Shown here: positions 13,942-22,496 of the stretch, one piece after another
Layout: every line of letters starts with the position of its first letter
How positions within the stretch are numbered: position 1 is the first letter of the stretch
DNA from: Oscillospiraceae bacterium
GTDB taxonomy: Bacteria > Bacillota > Clostridia > Oscillospirales > Ruminococcaceae
DNA length: 24,148 bases
Assembly (NCBI GenBank): GCA_029098085.1
Contig: JAQXNQ010000110.1
Location: 1-24,148 of the forward strand
Direction of reading: 5' to 3'
The notes under the pieces: generated by a model
What the model saw: only the letters and a program-made list of their open reading frames with translations
What the model was told of the DNA's origin: nothing
Database searches by the model: none
Position numbers and translations under genes: made by a program

Positions 13942-15990
13942 TCATTTCTCTGTTGTTTGGGCTGACGGTGCGTAATTTTTACCGGCAGTTTCATAATAGG
14001 CATCCAGAATTTTGCGCACCATCCAGCTGGCGTTCTGGCTTTCCTCCAGCATGATGCCGATGGCGATATCCGGATTGTTCACCGGCGCAAAGGCGATGGC
14101 GGCCGAGTGGAAAACATCCGCGCTTTTCTGGGGCGAACCGGTCTTAAGCGCCACTTCATAGGGCAGATCGCTGAGGGTATAGCCCTCTGCCCGGATGTTG
14201 TTGGCCGCACCCTTCATGCCCTCCACGATGGCGGCATAATTCTCGTCCGAAATCTCAAAGGAGGACACAGCCTCCGGCTCCGTCACCGACAGGACCTCGC
14301 TGTCGTCATAGCTGCGGATTTCCTTGATCAGATAAGGCTTCATGCGGGTGCCCCGGTTGGCCAGGGTCAGCGCCTGAATGGACAGCTGCAGCGGAGAAAC
14401 CGCCGTGTCCATCTGTCCGATGGAGGCCTGCACCACGTTGCCCTGCACCCAGGTACCGCCCAGCAGCTCGCTGCGCTCCGGCCCGGAAAGGCCGCCCACC
14501 GCCGTGGGAATCTCCAGACCGGTTTCCACGCCGAGGCCCATCAGATTGGCGTAGCGGTTGATTGTGTCAATACCCAGCCGCCGGCCCAGATCGTAAAAGA
14601 AAATGTTGCAGGAGACGGTCAGGGCCTGGGACACGTTCAGATTGCCGTGATAGCCCAGGCACTGAGGGCGGAACTGGTTGCCCGGGATAATGTCGTAGTA
14701 CCGGTAAACCCGGGTGCAATTATAGGTGCTGCTGGGGGTGATCAGCCCTTCCTCCAGTCCGGCCGCGGCCACCACGGTCTTGAAGGTGGAACCGGGACGG
14801 TACAGTCCCTGGGTCACCCGGTTGGTCAGCGGGTGCAGCTCATCGCTGAGCAGCCCGGTATAGTCCTCATAGAAATCGTTGACATCATAGCTGGGGTAGG
14901 TGACCATGGCCAGCACCGCACCGGTTCTGACATCCAGCACCGAAATGGCCGCGCCCTTGATATCGCTGCCCTTTTCCGGATCATCCAGACTCTTCAGGTA
15001 GGCAATATACTCCTCCAGCTCCTCCTGCACCCGGCGCTGAAATTCGCTGTCGATGGTCAGCACCACCTTGTTGCCCGGCTGGGCCGGTGTGGTCACCGTC
15101 TCGCTGAGGATCTCGCCGTTTTTGGACTGTTCCACCGTCCGCTCGCCGTCAACGCCGTGCAGCTGATCCTCCATGACCTTTTCGATGCCGGCCTTGCCCA
15201 CCAGATCGCTCATCTTGTAGCCCTTGTCCCGATAGCCCTCCGAGCCGTCGCTGCCGTTCCAGTCCTCGGCATAGATGGCGCCCAGATAGCCCACCACATG
15301 GGGGATCAGATCCCCGTCCGGATAAACCCGGATGTCGTTCTCAGCCACATCCACACCGGGCAGCAGATGGGACATCTCCTTGATCTTCAGCACCGTGTCC
15401 GCCGACACGTTTTCTGCAAAAACATACTGATTGTTGTTGACCGAAAAATCCGCCAGCACCATGCCGTAACGGACACCGGCAATCTTCCGGGTCATGTTGT
15501 CGTCATAGCCCTTGATGGAGAAGGTTTCCTCCCGCATATAGTACATGCAGTCATCCGCCGTGGCATACACGTTGAGCTCCAGCTTGCCTTTCAGCGTGGA
15601 GACCTCCTTTTCCCGGTCGGGCAGGAACTCCGGTTCCCCGGACTGGGTGATGGGCAGCGGATCATACCAGGTCTCTCCGTTCTCCTCGCAGATTTCGATC
15701 AAACAGGCGATGATTTCATTCTGCTCGCTCTTCGGAAGAAACGAATAGTAAAAGACGATGTTCAGGCCGGTCTCATTTTCCGCCAGTGCCGTGCCGTTGG
15801 TGTCCACGATTTCACCCCGGGCCGCCTTCAGGGGCAGTACGCTGGTGGTGGAGGCCTGGGTCTGTCCGTAATACTTTGCGCCGTTGACCACCTGATAATT
15901 CATGGCCAGTATCAGATACAGGCCGCACACCACCGCTGACAGAAACGCCAGTATGATCAGCCGCATCCTTTCCTTGGGTTTCCCTGCCAT
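13942..15990 (-). CDS. mrdA: Penicillin-binding protein 2 (class B transpeptidase of the elongation machinery)
   Basis: A 682-residue class B PBP that cross-links peptidoglycan during cell elongation. One N-terminal membrane helix (about residues 10-31) is followed by the dimerisation domain (ARGEIVDTNGTALAEN) and the transpeptidase domain. The three catalytic motifs are intact: S401-TF-K404, S460-C-N462 and K616-T-G618. Length is normal for PBP2. AAGGAAGG precedes ATG 15990. Its place right after mreD supports PBP2 (elongasome) rather than the division protein PBP3. RodA, its usual glycosyltransferase partner, is not in the window. The 116 bases between it and mreD hold no clear signal. Confidence 0.93.
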   Translation of the reverse strand: MAGKPKERMRLIILAFLSAVVCGLYLILAMNYQVVNGAKYYGQTQASTTSVLPLKAARGEIVDTNGTALAENETGLNIVFYYSFLPKSEQNEIIACLIEICEENGETWYDPLPITQSGEPEFLPDREKEVSTLKGKLELNVYATADDCMYYMREETFSIKGYDDNMTRKIAGVRYGMVLADFSVNNNQYVFAENVSADTVLKIKEMSHLLPGVDVAENDIRVYPDGDLIPHVVGYLGAIYAEDWNGSDGSEGYRDKGYKMSDLVGKAGIEKVMEDQLHGVDGERTVEQSKNGEILSETVTTPAQPGNKVVLTIDSEFQRRVQEELEEYIAYLKSLDDPEKGSDIKGAAISVLDVRTGAVLAMVTYPSYDVNDFYEDYTGLLSDELHPLTNRVTQGLYRPGSTFKTVVAAAGLEEGLITPSSTYNCTRVYRYYDIIPGNQFRPQCLGYHGNLNVSQALTVSCNIFFYDLGRRLGIDTINRYANLMGLGVETGLEIPTAVGGLSGPERSELLGGTWVQGNVVQASIGQMDTAVSPLQLSIQALTLANRGTRMKPYLIKEIRSYDDSEVLSVTEPEAVSSFEISDENYAAIVEGMKGAANNIRAEGYTLSDLPYEVALKTGSPQKSADVFHSAAIAFAPVNNPDIAIGIMLEESQNASWMVRKILDAYYETAGKNYAPSAQTTEK

Positions 15991-16106
15991 AATGCCTTCC
16001 TTCCTGTACAGCCGGATCCGCTCCGGTCATATCAAAACGCGTCCGAAGCACTGCCGGATCAAACGTCCGCGCAGCACCCCGAACGCCGCAGCTTGTCACA
16101 ACACAT

Positions 16107-16628
16107 TCAGGCACGCACCGTCACGCTGAGCTTTCCGGTCAGCCAGCGAACCAGCCAGTACACCGGTATCCCCAACGCAGTGGTATATACGGTCTGGGCC
16201 AGCATCTTCCAGGCGTACAGCAGGACGCCCTCGTAGCCCCAGAGCAAATCGTAAAACAGATAATTCCACAGCCCGCACAGCAGGCTCACCGTAAAGCAGA
16301 GCAGCAGGAAATTCGCCACATTGACCCGGATGCAGTACATGGACAGCAGTGTCACCGCCACGCAGCAGACCATCAGCACCATGCCGTAAAATCCGAACAG
16401 CCTCCCCGCCGACAGATCCCAGAAAAGTCCCGCCGACAGCCCGAAGGCCGCCGCTGCAGCCTCCCGCTCAAAAAGCGCCACCGAAACCACCAGCGGCAGC
16501 ATCAGCACCGGCTTGACACCCCGGACGGAAAACAGCCCCGGTGCGCTCTGCAGGCCGCAGAGCAGCAGCAGGAGAAGGATATAGCTGCCCCATTTCAAAG
16601 CCGCCCGGCCGTTTTTTCCAATTTCCAT
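16107..16628 (-). CDS. mreD: Rod shape-determining membrane protein MreD
   Basis: A 173-residue, very hydrophobic protein with about five membrane helices. The segment AGLFWDLSAGRLFGFYGMVLM is the family's most recognisable part. MreD works with MreB, MreC, RodA and PBP2 to direct lateral wall growth. ATG 16628 lies 6 bases after the mreC stop, with GGAG nine bases upstream that overlaps the mreC end. Confidence 0.9.
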   Translation of the reverse strand: MEIGKNGRAALKWGSYILLLLLLCGLQSAPGLFSVRGVKPVLMLPLVVSVALFEREAAAAAFGLSAGLFWDLSAGRLFGFYGMVLMVCCVAVTLLSMYCIRVNVANFLLLCFTVSLLCGLWNYLFYDLLWGYEGVLLYAWKMLAQTVYTTALGIPVYWLVRWLTGKLSVTVRA

Positions 16629-16634
16629 AGGCTC

Positions 16635-17495
16635 TCACTCCGCGCTGTTCTGACCGCTCTGCTTGCCCAGAAAATCGGTCAGCACAAAAACATGCTTGAC
16701 GGAGGCGATGTCCGCGGCCGGTTCAATCTCCGCCGTCTTGGTGATGCCGGAGTCCGCCAGCCGGACGCTCTTCACCGTGCCGATGACCAAACCCTGGGGA
16801 TAGTAGCCACTGGTGCCGGCCGTCACCACCAGACCGTCCTTTTCCATTTCGCTATCCCGGGGAAGCAGCTCCATCCGGGTCATGCCCTTTTCGGCCAGCT
16901 CGATGGAACCGGTGATATTGCCGGTGGTCTTGCTCCGGATCTCCATGGCACCCACATTGGTCTCGGGACTGAGAATGGTGGTCACCTTGGCGTAGGTGGG
17001 GCCCACCGACGAGATATACCCCACCAGCCCGTCTCCGGTCACCACGGGGTCGTATACCGAGATGCCGTAAACGGTGCCTTTGTCGATGGTAAAGGAGCCG
17101 AACTGATCCGAGGGATCCCGGCCGATGACGCCCGCATCCTGAAACTGGATGTCGGGATTGTGCTCCTTCAGCTCCAGAATTTCCTTCAGCCGCTCGTTTT
17201 CGGTGACCGCGTCCTCGTAATCCACCAGCTGCCGCCGCAGCTCGGCGATTTCCTCCTTCAGCTCCTGATTTTCCTCATAGTTCTTTCTGGCGTCAAAGAA
17301 AACCGAAAAGAAATCCGTGAAGCCGTCCGAAATCACGGCGGACAGCTTTTGAAACGGCACCAGCGCATAGGAAAAGATCCGCTCCGGAAGAGTGGCAAGG
17401 CCGCCGGTACTGGCGGAATAGATCAGGATCCCGGTGATGACCGCCAGCGCCGCCATCAGGATTTTAAAACGCAGACTGTTAAAAAAATCCCTCAC
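16635..17495 (-). CDS. mreC: Rod shape-determining protein MreC
   Basis: A 286-residue bitopic protein. It has a membrane helix near the N-terminus (about residues 11-27), a coiled coil rich in Glu and Leu (about 70-112) and the periplasm-facing double beta-barrel domain with GRDPSD, DPVVTGDGLVGYI and GTSGYYPQGLVIG. MreC bridges the MreB cytoskeleton and PBP2. The start is GTG 17495, with GGAG seven bases upstream. Codons 4-5 form a run of seven T. The gene lies 48 bases after mreB and almost touches mreD. Confidence 0.94.
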   Translation of the reverse strand: MRDFFNSLRFKILMAALAVITGILIYSASTGGLATLPERIFSYALVPFQKLSAVISDGFTDFFSVFFDARKNYEENQELKEEIAELRRQLVDYEDAVTENERLKEILELKEHNPDIQFQDAGVIGRDPSDQFGSFTIDKGTVYGISVYDPVVTGDGLVGYISSVGPTYAKVTTILSPETNVGAMEIRSKTTGNITGSIELAEKGMTRMELLPRDSEMEKDGLVVTAGTSGYYPQGLVIGTVKSVRLADSGITKTAEIEPAADIASVKHVFVLTDFLGKQSGQNSAE

Positions 17496-17543
17496 AGCGC
17501 CTCTCCTTCACTCCTTATCCGTTCCGGATAATTTCTCCCGCAA

Positions 17544-18566
17544 TCAATAGTGACTGTCCTCCTCACTGAGGACATCGGTCAGCTTGTCGATGTTGTCCAG
17601 CACCATGCCGGCGCCGGTGGCCACACAGTCCAGGGGATTTTCGGCGATCTTCACCGGCATGCCGGTCTCGCCGTTGATCAGCTTGTCTAGGCCCCTCAGC
17701 AGAGCGCCGCCGCCGGTCAGGGTAATGCCCTGGTCGATGATGTCGGCCGAAAGCTCGGGGGGCGTCCGCTCCAGCGTGTTGCGGATGGCCTCCAGCACCA
17801 TGCTCAGCGGATCCTCCAGCGCGCTGCGGATCTGATCCGAGGTGACCGTGATGTTCTCGGGCAGGCCGTTGAGCAGATTGCGGCCCTTGATCTCCATGCT
17901 CAGCTCCCCGTCCTCCAGCGGAACAGCGGAGCCGATCTGAATCTTGATGTCCTCTGCGGTGCGCTCACCGATCAGGAGGTTATACTTTTTCTTGATGAAA
18001 TTGGTGATGGCGGAGTCGAACTCATCGCCACCGACCCGAACCGACTTGGCCGCCACAATGCCGCCCAGGGAGATGACCGCCACCTCGCTGGTGCCGCCGC
18101 CGATGTCCACCACCATGGAGCCGGTGGGCTCCGCCACGGGAAGTCCGGCGCCGATGGCCGCCGCCATGGGCTCCTCAATGATGGAAACCCGCTTGGCGCC
18201 CGCCTGCTCGGTGGCGTCCCGCACCGCTCTGCGCTCCACCGCCGTGACGCCGGAGGGAATGCAGATGACCACCCGGGGACGGCACCAGAAGGTGCTGCCC
18301 ACCGCCTTGCGGATAAATTCCTGCAGCATGCTGGTGGTGATGTCGAAGTCTGCGATGACGCCGTCCTTCAGGGGACGAACCGTCACGATGGAGCCGGGCG
18401 TACGGCCGATGACGTTTTTGGCCTCCTGGCCGACGCATTTGACCTTGTCGTTGCGGATATCCACCGCCACAACGCTGGGCTCCCGGATGATGATGCCCTT
18501 GCCCTTCATATATACCAGGGTATTCGCCGTACCCAGATCAATTCCGATATCCTTGGAAAAAAACAT
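17544..18566 (-). CDS. mreB: Actin-like cell-shape protein MreB
   Basis: A 340-residue actin homologue that forms membrane-bound filaments guiding elongation. ATP-site motifs are intact: GIDLGTANTLVY (phosphate 1), VVDIGGGTSEVAVI (phosphate 2) and LTGGGALLRGLDKLI (adenosine). The N-terminus MFFSKDIGID is the usual short MreB start, so ATG 18566 is chosen over an upstream start at 18599; AAAGG lies seven bases before it. This is the first gene of the mreBCD-PBP2 unit and is preceded by a strong promoter and a leader of about 165 bases. Confidence 0.96.
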   Translation of the reverse strand: MFFSKDIGIDLGTANTLVYMKGKGIIIREPSVVAVDIRNDKVKCVGQEAKNVIGRTPGSIVTVRPLKDGVIADFDITTSMLQEFIRKAVGSTFWCRPRVVICIPSGVTAVERRAVRDATEQAGAKRVSIIEEPMAAAIGAGLPVAEPTGSMVVDIGGGTSEVAVISLGGIVAAKSVRVGGDEFDSAITNFIKKKYNLLIGERTAEDIKIQIGSAVPLEDGELSMEIKGRNLLNGLPENITVTSDQIRSALEDPLSMVLEAIRNTLERTPPELSADIIDQGITLTGGGALLRGLDKLINGETGMPVKIAENPLDCVATGAGMVLDNIDKLTDVLSEEDSHY

Positions 18567-18602
18567 GGCTTTACCTTTCCTTTCGGTGAATATGATCAAC
18601 GC

Positions 18603-18666
18603 ATCCTTTTCCGTTATCTTCCCCGGTCAAAGGATAAAAAACCGAAAAAGAGCCGATCCTTTTCCG
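18603..18666 (-). repeat. Repeat/hairpin element in the mreB leader
   Basis: On the minus strand an 11-base sequence CGGAAAAGGAT occurs twice (18666-18656 and 18613-18603, 53 bases apart). Between them lies its partial complement ATCCTTT (18635-18629). The first copy can form either an 8-bp hairpin with CTTTTTCG (18650-18643), followed one base later by six T, or a longer-range stem with ATCCTTT. The two pairings share bases, so they exclude each other, as in attenuators. The 292-base gap between maf and mreB otherwise holds the promoter and an imperfect hairpin at 18821-18847 without a T-run. Confidence 0.4.
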
Positions 18667-18739
18667 CGCTGCCGCCGTTCGTTTCTGTCTGAAAATACGC
18701 ATGTCATGTGCGCAGCATATGACGGGCATACGCATATTT

Positions 18740-18768
18740 ATTATAAGCCCCGCGGGATTTTTACACAA
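18740..18768 (-). promoter_or_regulatory. Promoter of the mreBCD-PBP2 operon
   Basis: On the minus strand TTGTGT (18768-18763) and TATAAT (18745-18740) are separated by exactly 17 bases. The start of transcription would be near 18733. Just downstream an imperfect inverted repeat (GTCAT.TG and CA.ATGAC) could form a 5' stem-loop. Confidence 0.75.
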
Positions 18769-18858
18769 TAGATTTTTGATGAATTTTGCCGATTCTACAA
18801 ATAAACCGTCATTTTCCCGGGATTTCCGCAAAAAACTTGCCGGAATCGACAAAATCCA

Positions 18859-19428
18859 TCAGAAAGTTCTCAGTGCTCTCCAAAGCTCCGCCACCGGCAG
18901 GCCTACCACGTTGAAGTAATCCCCGCGGATTCCCCGCACAAAAAGTCCGCCCGCGCCCTGAATGCCGTAGGCGCCGGCCTTGTCAAAGGGCTCGCCGGTG
19001 TCCAGATAGGCTTCGATTTCCTGTTCGGTCAGGGGATAAAAATCCACCTCGGTGGTCACGGTGAACGCCCGCTCCCGGTCCGCTCCGGCCAGGGTCACGG
19101 CAGTGATCACCCAATGAGTGCGGCCCGACAGGATGCCCAGCATCCGCTTTGCATCCGCCCGGTCCCGGGGCTTGCCCATGATTTCTCCCTCCGGCGACAC
19201 CACCACCGTATCGCCGCTGATGTAAATGCGCTCCGGAATCGCGCCGAAGCGCTCCCGGGCAGCCAGCGCCTTTCCCAGGGACAGTCGGCGCACCGTCTCC
19301 TCGGGACAAAGCCCCGCCGCCATAACGGGGCCTTCGTCAAACTCCGGCACCATGACGGAAAATTCCGGCACGGCGGTTTTCAGCAGCTCCTGTCTTCTGG
19401 GGGATTTGGATGCCAGTACGATTTCCAT
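18859..19428 (-). CDS. maf: Maf-type nucleotide pyrophosphatase
   Basis: A 189-residue Maf/Ham1-fold enzyme that hydrolyses non-standard or pyrimidine nucleoside triphosphates to monophosphate and pyrophosphate. Motifs seen are ASKSPRRQELL at the start, ISGDTVVV (conserved Asp), GKPRDRADAKRML and GAYGIQGAGG. The size is typical. AGGAGG lies a few bases before ATG 19428. It comes 10 bases after the DUF4321 gene and closes the dut-DUF4321-maf group; mreB next door is the usual genomic neighbour of maf. Confidence 0.95.
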   Translation of the reverse strand: MEIVLASKSPRRQELLKTAVPEFSVMVPEFDEGPVMAAGLCPEETVRRLSLGKALAARERFGAIPERIYISGDTVVVSPEGEIMGKPRDRADAKRMLGILSGRTHWVITAVTLAGADRERAFTVTTEVDFYPLTEQEIEAYLDTGEPFDKAGAYGIQGAGGLFVRGIRGDYFNVVGLPVAELWRALRTF

Positions 19429-19438
19429 CCGCTCCTCC

Positions 19439-19702
19439 TTACAGCCGCTTGCCCCAGCCCAGATAGGCCGCCAGAGCCGCGATGACGCACAGGAGCTTGG
19501 CCACGTTCAGCTCCATGGTGATGCCGAAGCTCACCTTCAGGATGGACAGATCCAGCGTGACCGGATTGGGCCAGCCGAAGCCGATGGAATCCCCCCAGCA
19601 CAGCCAGCTCAGAAAGCTCACCCGGCTGGCCACCTCGGTGAGAACCGTGCCCATCAGCACGCCCGCCAGCAGAAAGAGACTGAAGATCAGCACCTTTTTC
19701 AT
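19439..19702 (-). CDS. DUF4321 small membrane protein
   Basis: An 87-residue protein with two hydrophobic segments (about residues 4-24 and 66-82) and a short outside loop containing WGDSIGFGWPNPVTLDL, the part I recognise from DUF4321. Function is unknown; the family is often found near maf and mre genes in Clostridia, which suggests an envelope role. Its ATG overlaps the dut stop by four bases (ATGA), and its ribosome binding site (GGAGG) lies inside the dut coding end. Confidence 0.82.
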   Translation of the reverse strand: MKKVLIFSLFLLAGVLMGTVLTEVASRVSFLSWLCWGDSIGFGWPNPVTLDLSILKVSFGITMELNVAKLLCVIAALAAYLGWGKRL

Positions 19703-20166
19703 TTCTCATTTCCTCCTGTTTCCAAAGTTTTCCCGATTCCGGTGGAGCCAAAGCCCTTTTCGCCCCGGACGCTTTCCGAAAGGCTGTCCGCCTCTTCCAG
19801 CTGCGGCAGCAGCACCGGCGTCACCACCAGCTGCGCCACCCGGTCGCCCGGTTCGACGATGAACGCCTCCGTTCCATAATTGTGCAGCGGCACCATACGC
19901 TCGCCCCGGTAGTCGCTGTCCACCACCCCCACACCGTTGATCAGCGCGACACCGTGCCGGGTGGACAGTCCGCTCCGGGCGTATACCATACCTGCCGTTT
20001 TCGGCGGCAGCTCCACCGCCACGCCGATGGGAATCATCCGGGTTTCCCCGGGCCAAATCACGGTCGGTTCCTCCAGACAGGCCGACAGATCAAAGCCGGC
20101 GCTCTCGGCTGTGGCACGGGAGGGTAAAACTGCCCCCGTCCGCAGCTTTTTGCATTTGATGGTCAT
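19699..20166 (-). CDS. dut: dUTP diphosphatase (trimeric type)
   Basis: A 155-residue dUTPase that hydrolyses dUTP to dUMP and pyrophosphate, keeping uracil out of DNA. All five motifs of the trimeric family are present: AGFDLSA, ARSGLSTRHGV, GVVDSDYRGE, RVAQLVV and the C-terminal arm RGEKGFGSTG. The enzyme is complete. AGGAG lies nine bases before ATG 20166. It starts a translationally linked group with DUF4321 and maf. The 247-base gap upstream holds a TTGACG (20243-20238) without a fitting -10, and two DnaA-box-like sites. Confidence 0.95.
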   Translation of the reverse strand: MTIKCKKLRTGAVLPSRATAESAGFDLSACLEEPTVIWPGETRMIPIGVAVELPPKTAGMVYARSGLSTRHGVALINGVGVVDSDYRGERMVPLHNYGTEAFIVEPGDRVAQLVVTPVLLPQLEEADSLSESVRGEKGFGSTGIGKTLETGGNEK

Positions 20167-20401
20167 AAAGAGCTGTCTCCTTCTGATTTACTGTTTTCAA
20201 ACGGCTCTGCATGTAAAACGATTCTTTCGGATGTTTTGCGTCAAAGTCCGATTTTCCGGAATCCGCCGCCGTTCCAACAGGGCAGCAGTTTTCCACACAG
20301 GAAAGGACTTTCCCACCTTTTCACCAGAGTTATCCCCATCCAAAAAGGATAATTTCCACTTTGTTTTTCCTTCCCGGCAGAATGGATACACCTTTTCCGG
20401 A

Positions 20402-20417
20402 ATAAAAGCGCTTTTAT
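20402..20417. repeat. 16-bp perfect palindrome over the U32 gene stop codon
   Basis: ATAAAAGCGCTTTTAT is fully self-complementary and includes the stop codon (20416-20414). It has no loop and no following T-run, so it is a poor terminator. It may be a protein-binding site or chance. Confidence 0.4.
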
Positions 20418-22483
20418 ACGCCCCGGTTGTACAGTCCCCGGGTGGAGGCCGTCTCCAGGGCACTTCCCACTGCCCACCGGGCCAGCACCTGCTCAATCTC
20501 CCGGGGAGATTCCACCGTAAAGCTCAGCAATGCGAAGTCAAAGGGCCGCAGGGTCTCCTTTTTGTCCAGCATGGAGGTGGGAAGAGAGTTATAAATATAG
20601 CTGACGCCGTTTTCACACCGCACCGGAAAGACCGTCCGGGTACGGTCGGTCAAAAAGCCCGCGCCGCCGCAGGCGCGGCAGCCCAGCTGGGCCCGGACGG
20701 GACAGTTGCGCACCGCCATCAGCGTCAGGCGTCCATAGGCAAAAATTCCCAGCGGCAGTTCGCTTTTCAGATGGGAGAGCCAGGAAAGCTTCCCCTCCGG
20801 CGACACCACGGCGCCGGTGAGCCCCAGCCGCTGTGCCTCCTGCAGAGCCCGGGAGTTTGCAAGGTTCAGGAACATGCCGCCCACCGGACGCATACCCGCC
20901 TCCCGACAGAGAGCGATATGTCCGATGCTGTCGCAGTACACCTCTTCAAAGCCCTTCGCCTTCAGCCGCTGCAGCAGCTCCGGCAGTCCCTCCTCCGAGA
21001 AGGTGAACCGGGGCAGCGCCGGCAGGATCTTATCCCGGGAGCAGGGCAGGATGTCCGCCTGATCCAGCTCCTCTGCCGGCAGGATGATCCTGTCCAGCAG
21101 CGCCGCCGAAGCCTTTGTCAGCTGAGAAAGAGAACGGAACTGTCCCCAGCTTTCCAGCCCCGAAGACGGTTTTCGCTCCGGCAGGGGCGGAAAGGGCAGG
21201 TCGCAGAAAGCCTTTTGCCCGGCCGTGCGAGCCTGATCCAGCAGCGCACAGGCATCCCTGCGCAGGCCGTTGAGAGCCGACGCCCGCAGCATCAGCCCGT
21301 CGCCGATCTGCGCCTGAAAATTCTGCAGATAATAGGGCGTTCCGCCCAGCTTTTCCAGATTCTGCCGCACCGACTCCGCCGTGGCAGGACGATTTTCCGC
21401 ATGCTGGGGAACCTCCCCCTCCGCCGTGACCCGATGCTCCCCGTCGGACAGGGTCAGTCTTGCCGGGGTATCCGGCTCCATAAAAAAGTCCATCCGCACC
21501 GGCACCAGCGGCGTCTGCTTGTGGTACAGCTGCCGCAGGGAGGAAAAGACCTCCTCGCCCGCCTGCACATCCGCTTTGGTGCGGGCGCCGAACATGGACT
21601 TATCCCGCTTGCCGTCAAAATAGCCGGAGGTAAAGCCCGAACGGGAAAAGACTGCCCGCAGGGAATCCATATCCGGCTTTTCGCCCTTCAGCGCCTGACG
21701 GCAGGCCGTCACCGCCGCCGCCACATATTCCGGGCGCTTCATCCGGCCCTCGATCTTGACCGAGGTGACCCCCAGCCTCTCAATCTCCGGCAGCCGCTCC
21801 ACCAGGCTCATATCCTTGAGGGACAGCACCTGCTCCCCGGCCTTCCGCCCGGAAAAGCCCTCTTTTCCGGGGGAACCCGCCGAAAAGGGCAGGCGGCAGG
21901 GTTGGGCACACTGCCCCCGGTTGCCGCTGTTGCCGCCAATGGCAGCGCTCATGTAGCACTGTCCCGAGATGGACATGCAGTGGGCTCCGTGGACGAAAAT
22001 CTCCGTCTCCAGCGAGGTGGAGCGGACAATGGTTGCTATTTCCTCCCGGCTCAGCTCCCGGGCCAGCACCACCCGGGAAAAGCCCAGCTCCTCCGCCATC
22101 CGGACACCCGCCGGTGAATGAATGGCCATCTGGGTGGAGGCGTGCAGCGGCATGTCGGGACAGAGCCGCCGCACCGCAGCGGCCACCCCCCAGTCCTGCA
22201 CGATCAGCGCATCCACGCCCGCCTCGCAGGCTGTCCGGATGCAGGCCTTCAAATCCTCCAGCTCCTGATCAAACACCAGAATATTCAGCGCCTGATGGAT
22301 TTTCACGCCGCAGCGGTGCGCCATGGTCACCGCCTCAAAAAGGGACTCCGCGTCAAAATTCTGACTGTTTTTCCGAGCGCTGAAATTCTTCTGCCCCAGA
22401 TATACCGCATCGGCGCCGCAGCGGACGGCAGCCTCCAGCGCCTCCATGGAACCGGCAGGCGCCAGTATTTCCAGCTTTGCCAC
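20414..22483 (-). CDS. Peptidase U32 family protein with DUF3656-like C-terminus (RlhA-like RNA hydroxylation protein)
   Basis: A 689-residue protein. The N-terminal half is the U32 barrel (EILAPAGSMEAL, GADAVYLG, HASTQMA). Cys169, Cys176, Cys192 and Cys196 lie in the segment that binds an iron-sulfur cluster in related proteins. Despite the name, studied members (E. coli RlhA, TrhP, UbiU/V) take part in prephenate-dependent RNA hydroxylation or ubiquinone synthesis, not proteolysis. The long C-terminal part matches the RlhA (YdcP) layout, so 23S rRNA C2501 hydroxylation is the best guess. A second Cys cluster (NCPVRAQLGCRACGG, then FPVRC) lies near the C-terminus. The start is GTG 22483, with GGAGG seven bases upstream and 13 bases after zapA. 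This zapA-U32 pairing is common in Firmicutes. Confidence 0.88.
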   Translation of the reverse strand: MAKLEILAPAGSMEALEAAVRCGADAVYLGQKNFSARKNSQNFDAESLFEAVTMAHRCGVKIHQALNILVFDQELEDLKACIRTACEAGVDALIVQDWGVAAAVRRLCPDMPLHASTQMAIHSPAGVRMAEELGFSRVVLARELSREEIATIVRSTSLETEIFVHGAHCMSISGQCYMSAAIGGNSGNRGQCAQPCRLPFSAGSPGKEGFSGRKAGEQVLSLKDMSLVERLPEIERLGVTSVKIEGRMKRPEYVAAAVTACRQALKGEKPDMDSLRAVFSRSGFTSGYFDGKRDKSMFGARTKADVQAGEEVFSSLRQLYHKQTPLVPVRMDFFMEPDTPARLTLSDGEHRVTAEGEVPQHAENRPATAESVRQNLEKLGGTPYYLQNFQAQIGDGLMLRASALNGLRRDACALLDQARTAGQKAFCDLPFPPLPERKPSSGLESWGQFRSLSQLTKASAALLDRIILPAEELDQADILPCSRDKILPALPRFTFSEEGLPELLQRLKAKGFEEVYCDSIGHIALCREAGMRPVGGMFLNLANSRALQEAQRLGLTGAVVSPEGKLSWLSHLKSELPLGIFAYGRLTLMAVRNCPVRAQLGCRACGGAGFLTDRTRTVFPVRCENGVSYIYNSLPTSMLDKKETLRPFDFALLSFTVESPREIEQVLARWAVGSALETASTRGLYNRGV

Positions 22484-22496
22484 TGTACTTCCTCCG

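Noticed and set aside
14107..15939. Open frame of 610 codons on the plus strand opposite the PBP2 gene
   Set aside because: The minus strand has all three transpeptidase motifs in one frame. The antisense frame is a by-product of base composition and has no protein-like features.
20238..20243. TTGACG on the minus strand as a -35 box for dut
   Set aside because: The bases 17 positions downstream (TCGTTT) do not resemble a -10 box.
19937..22117. Open frame of 726 codons on the plus strand opposite the U32 gene
   Set aside because: It lacks a ribosome binding site and recognisable domains. The opposite strand encodes a clear family protein; long antisense frames arise here because GC-rich codon use makes stop codons rare.
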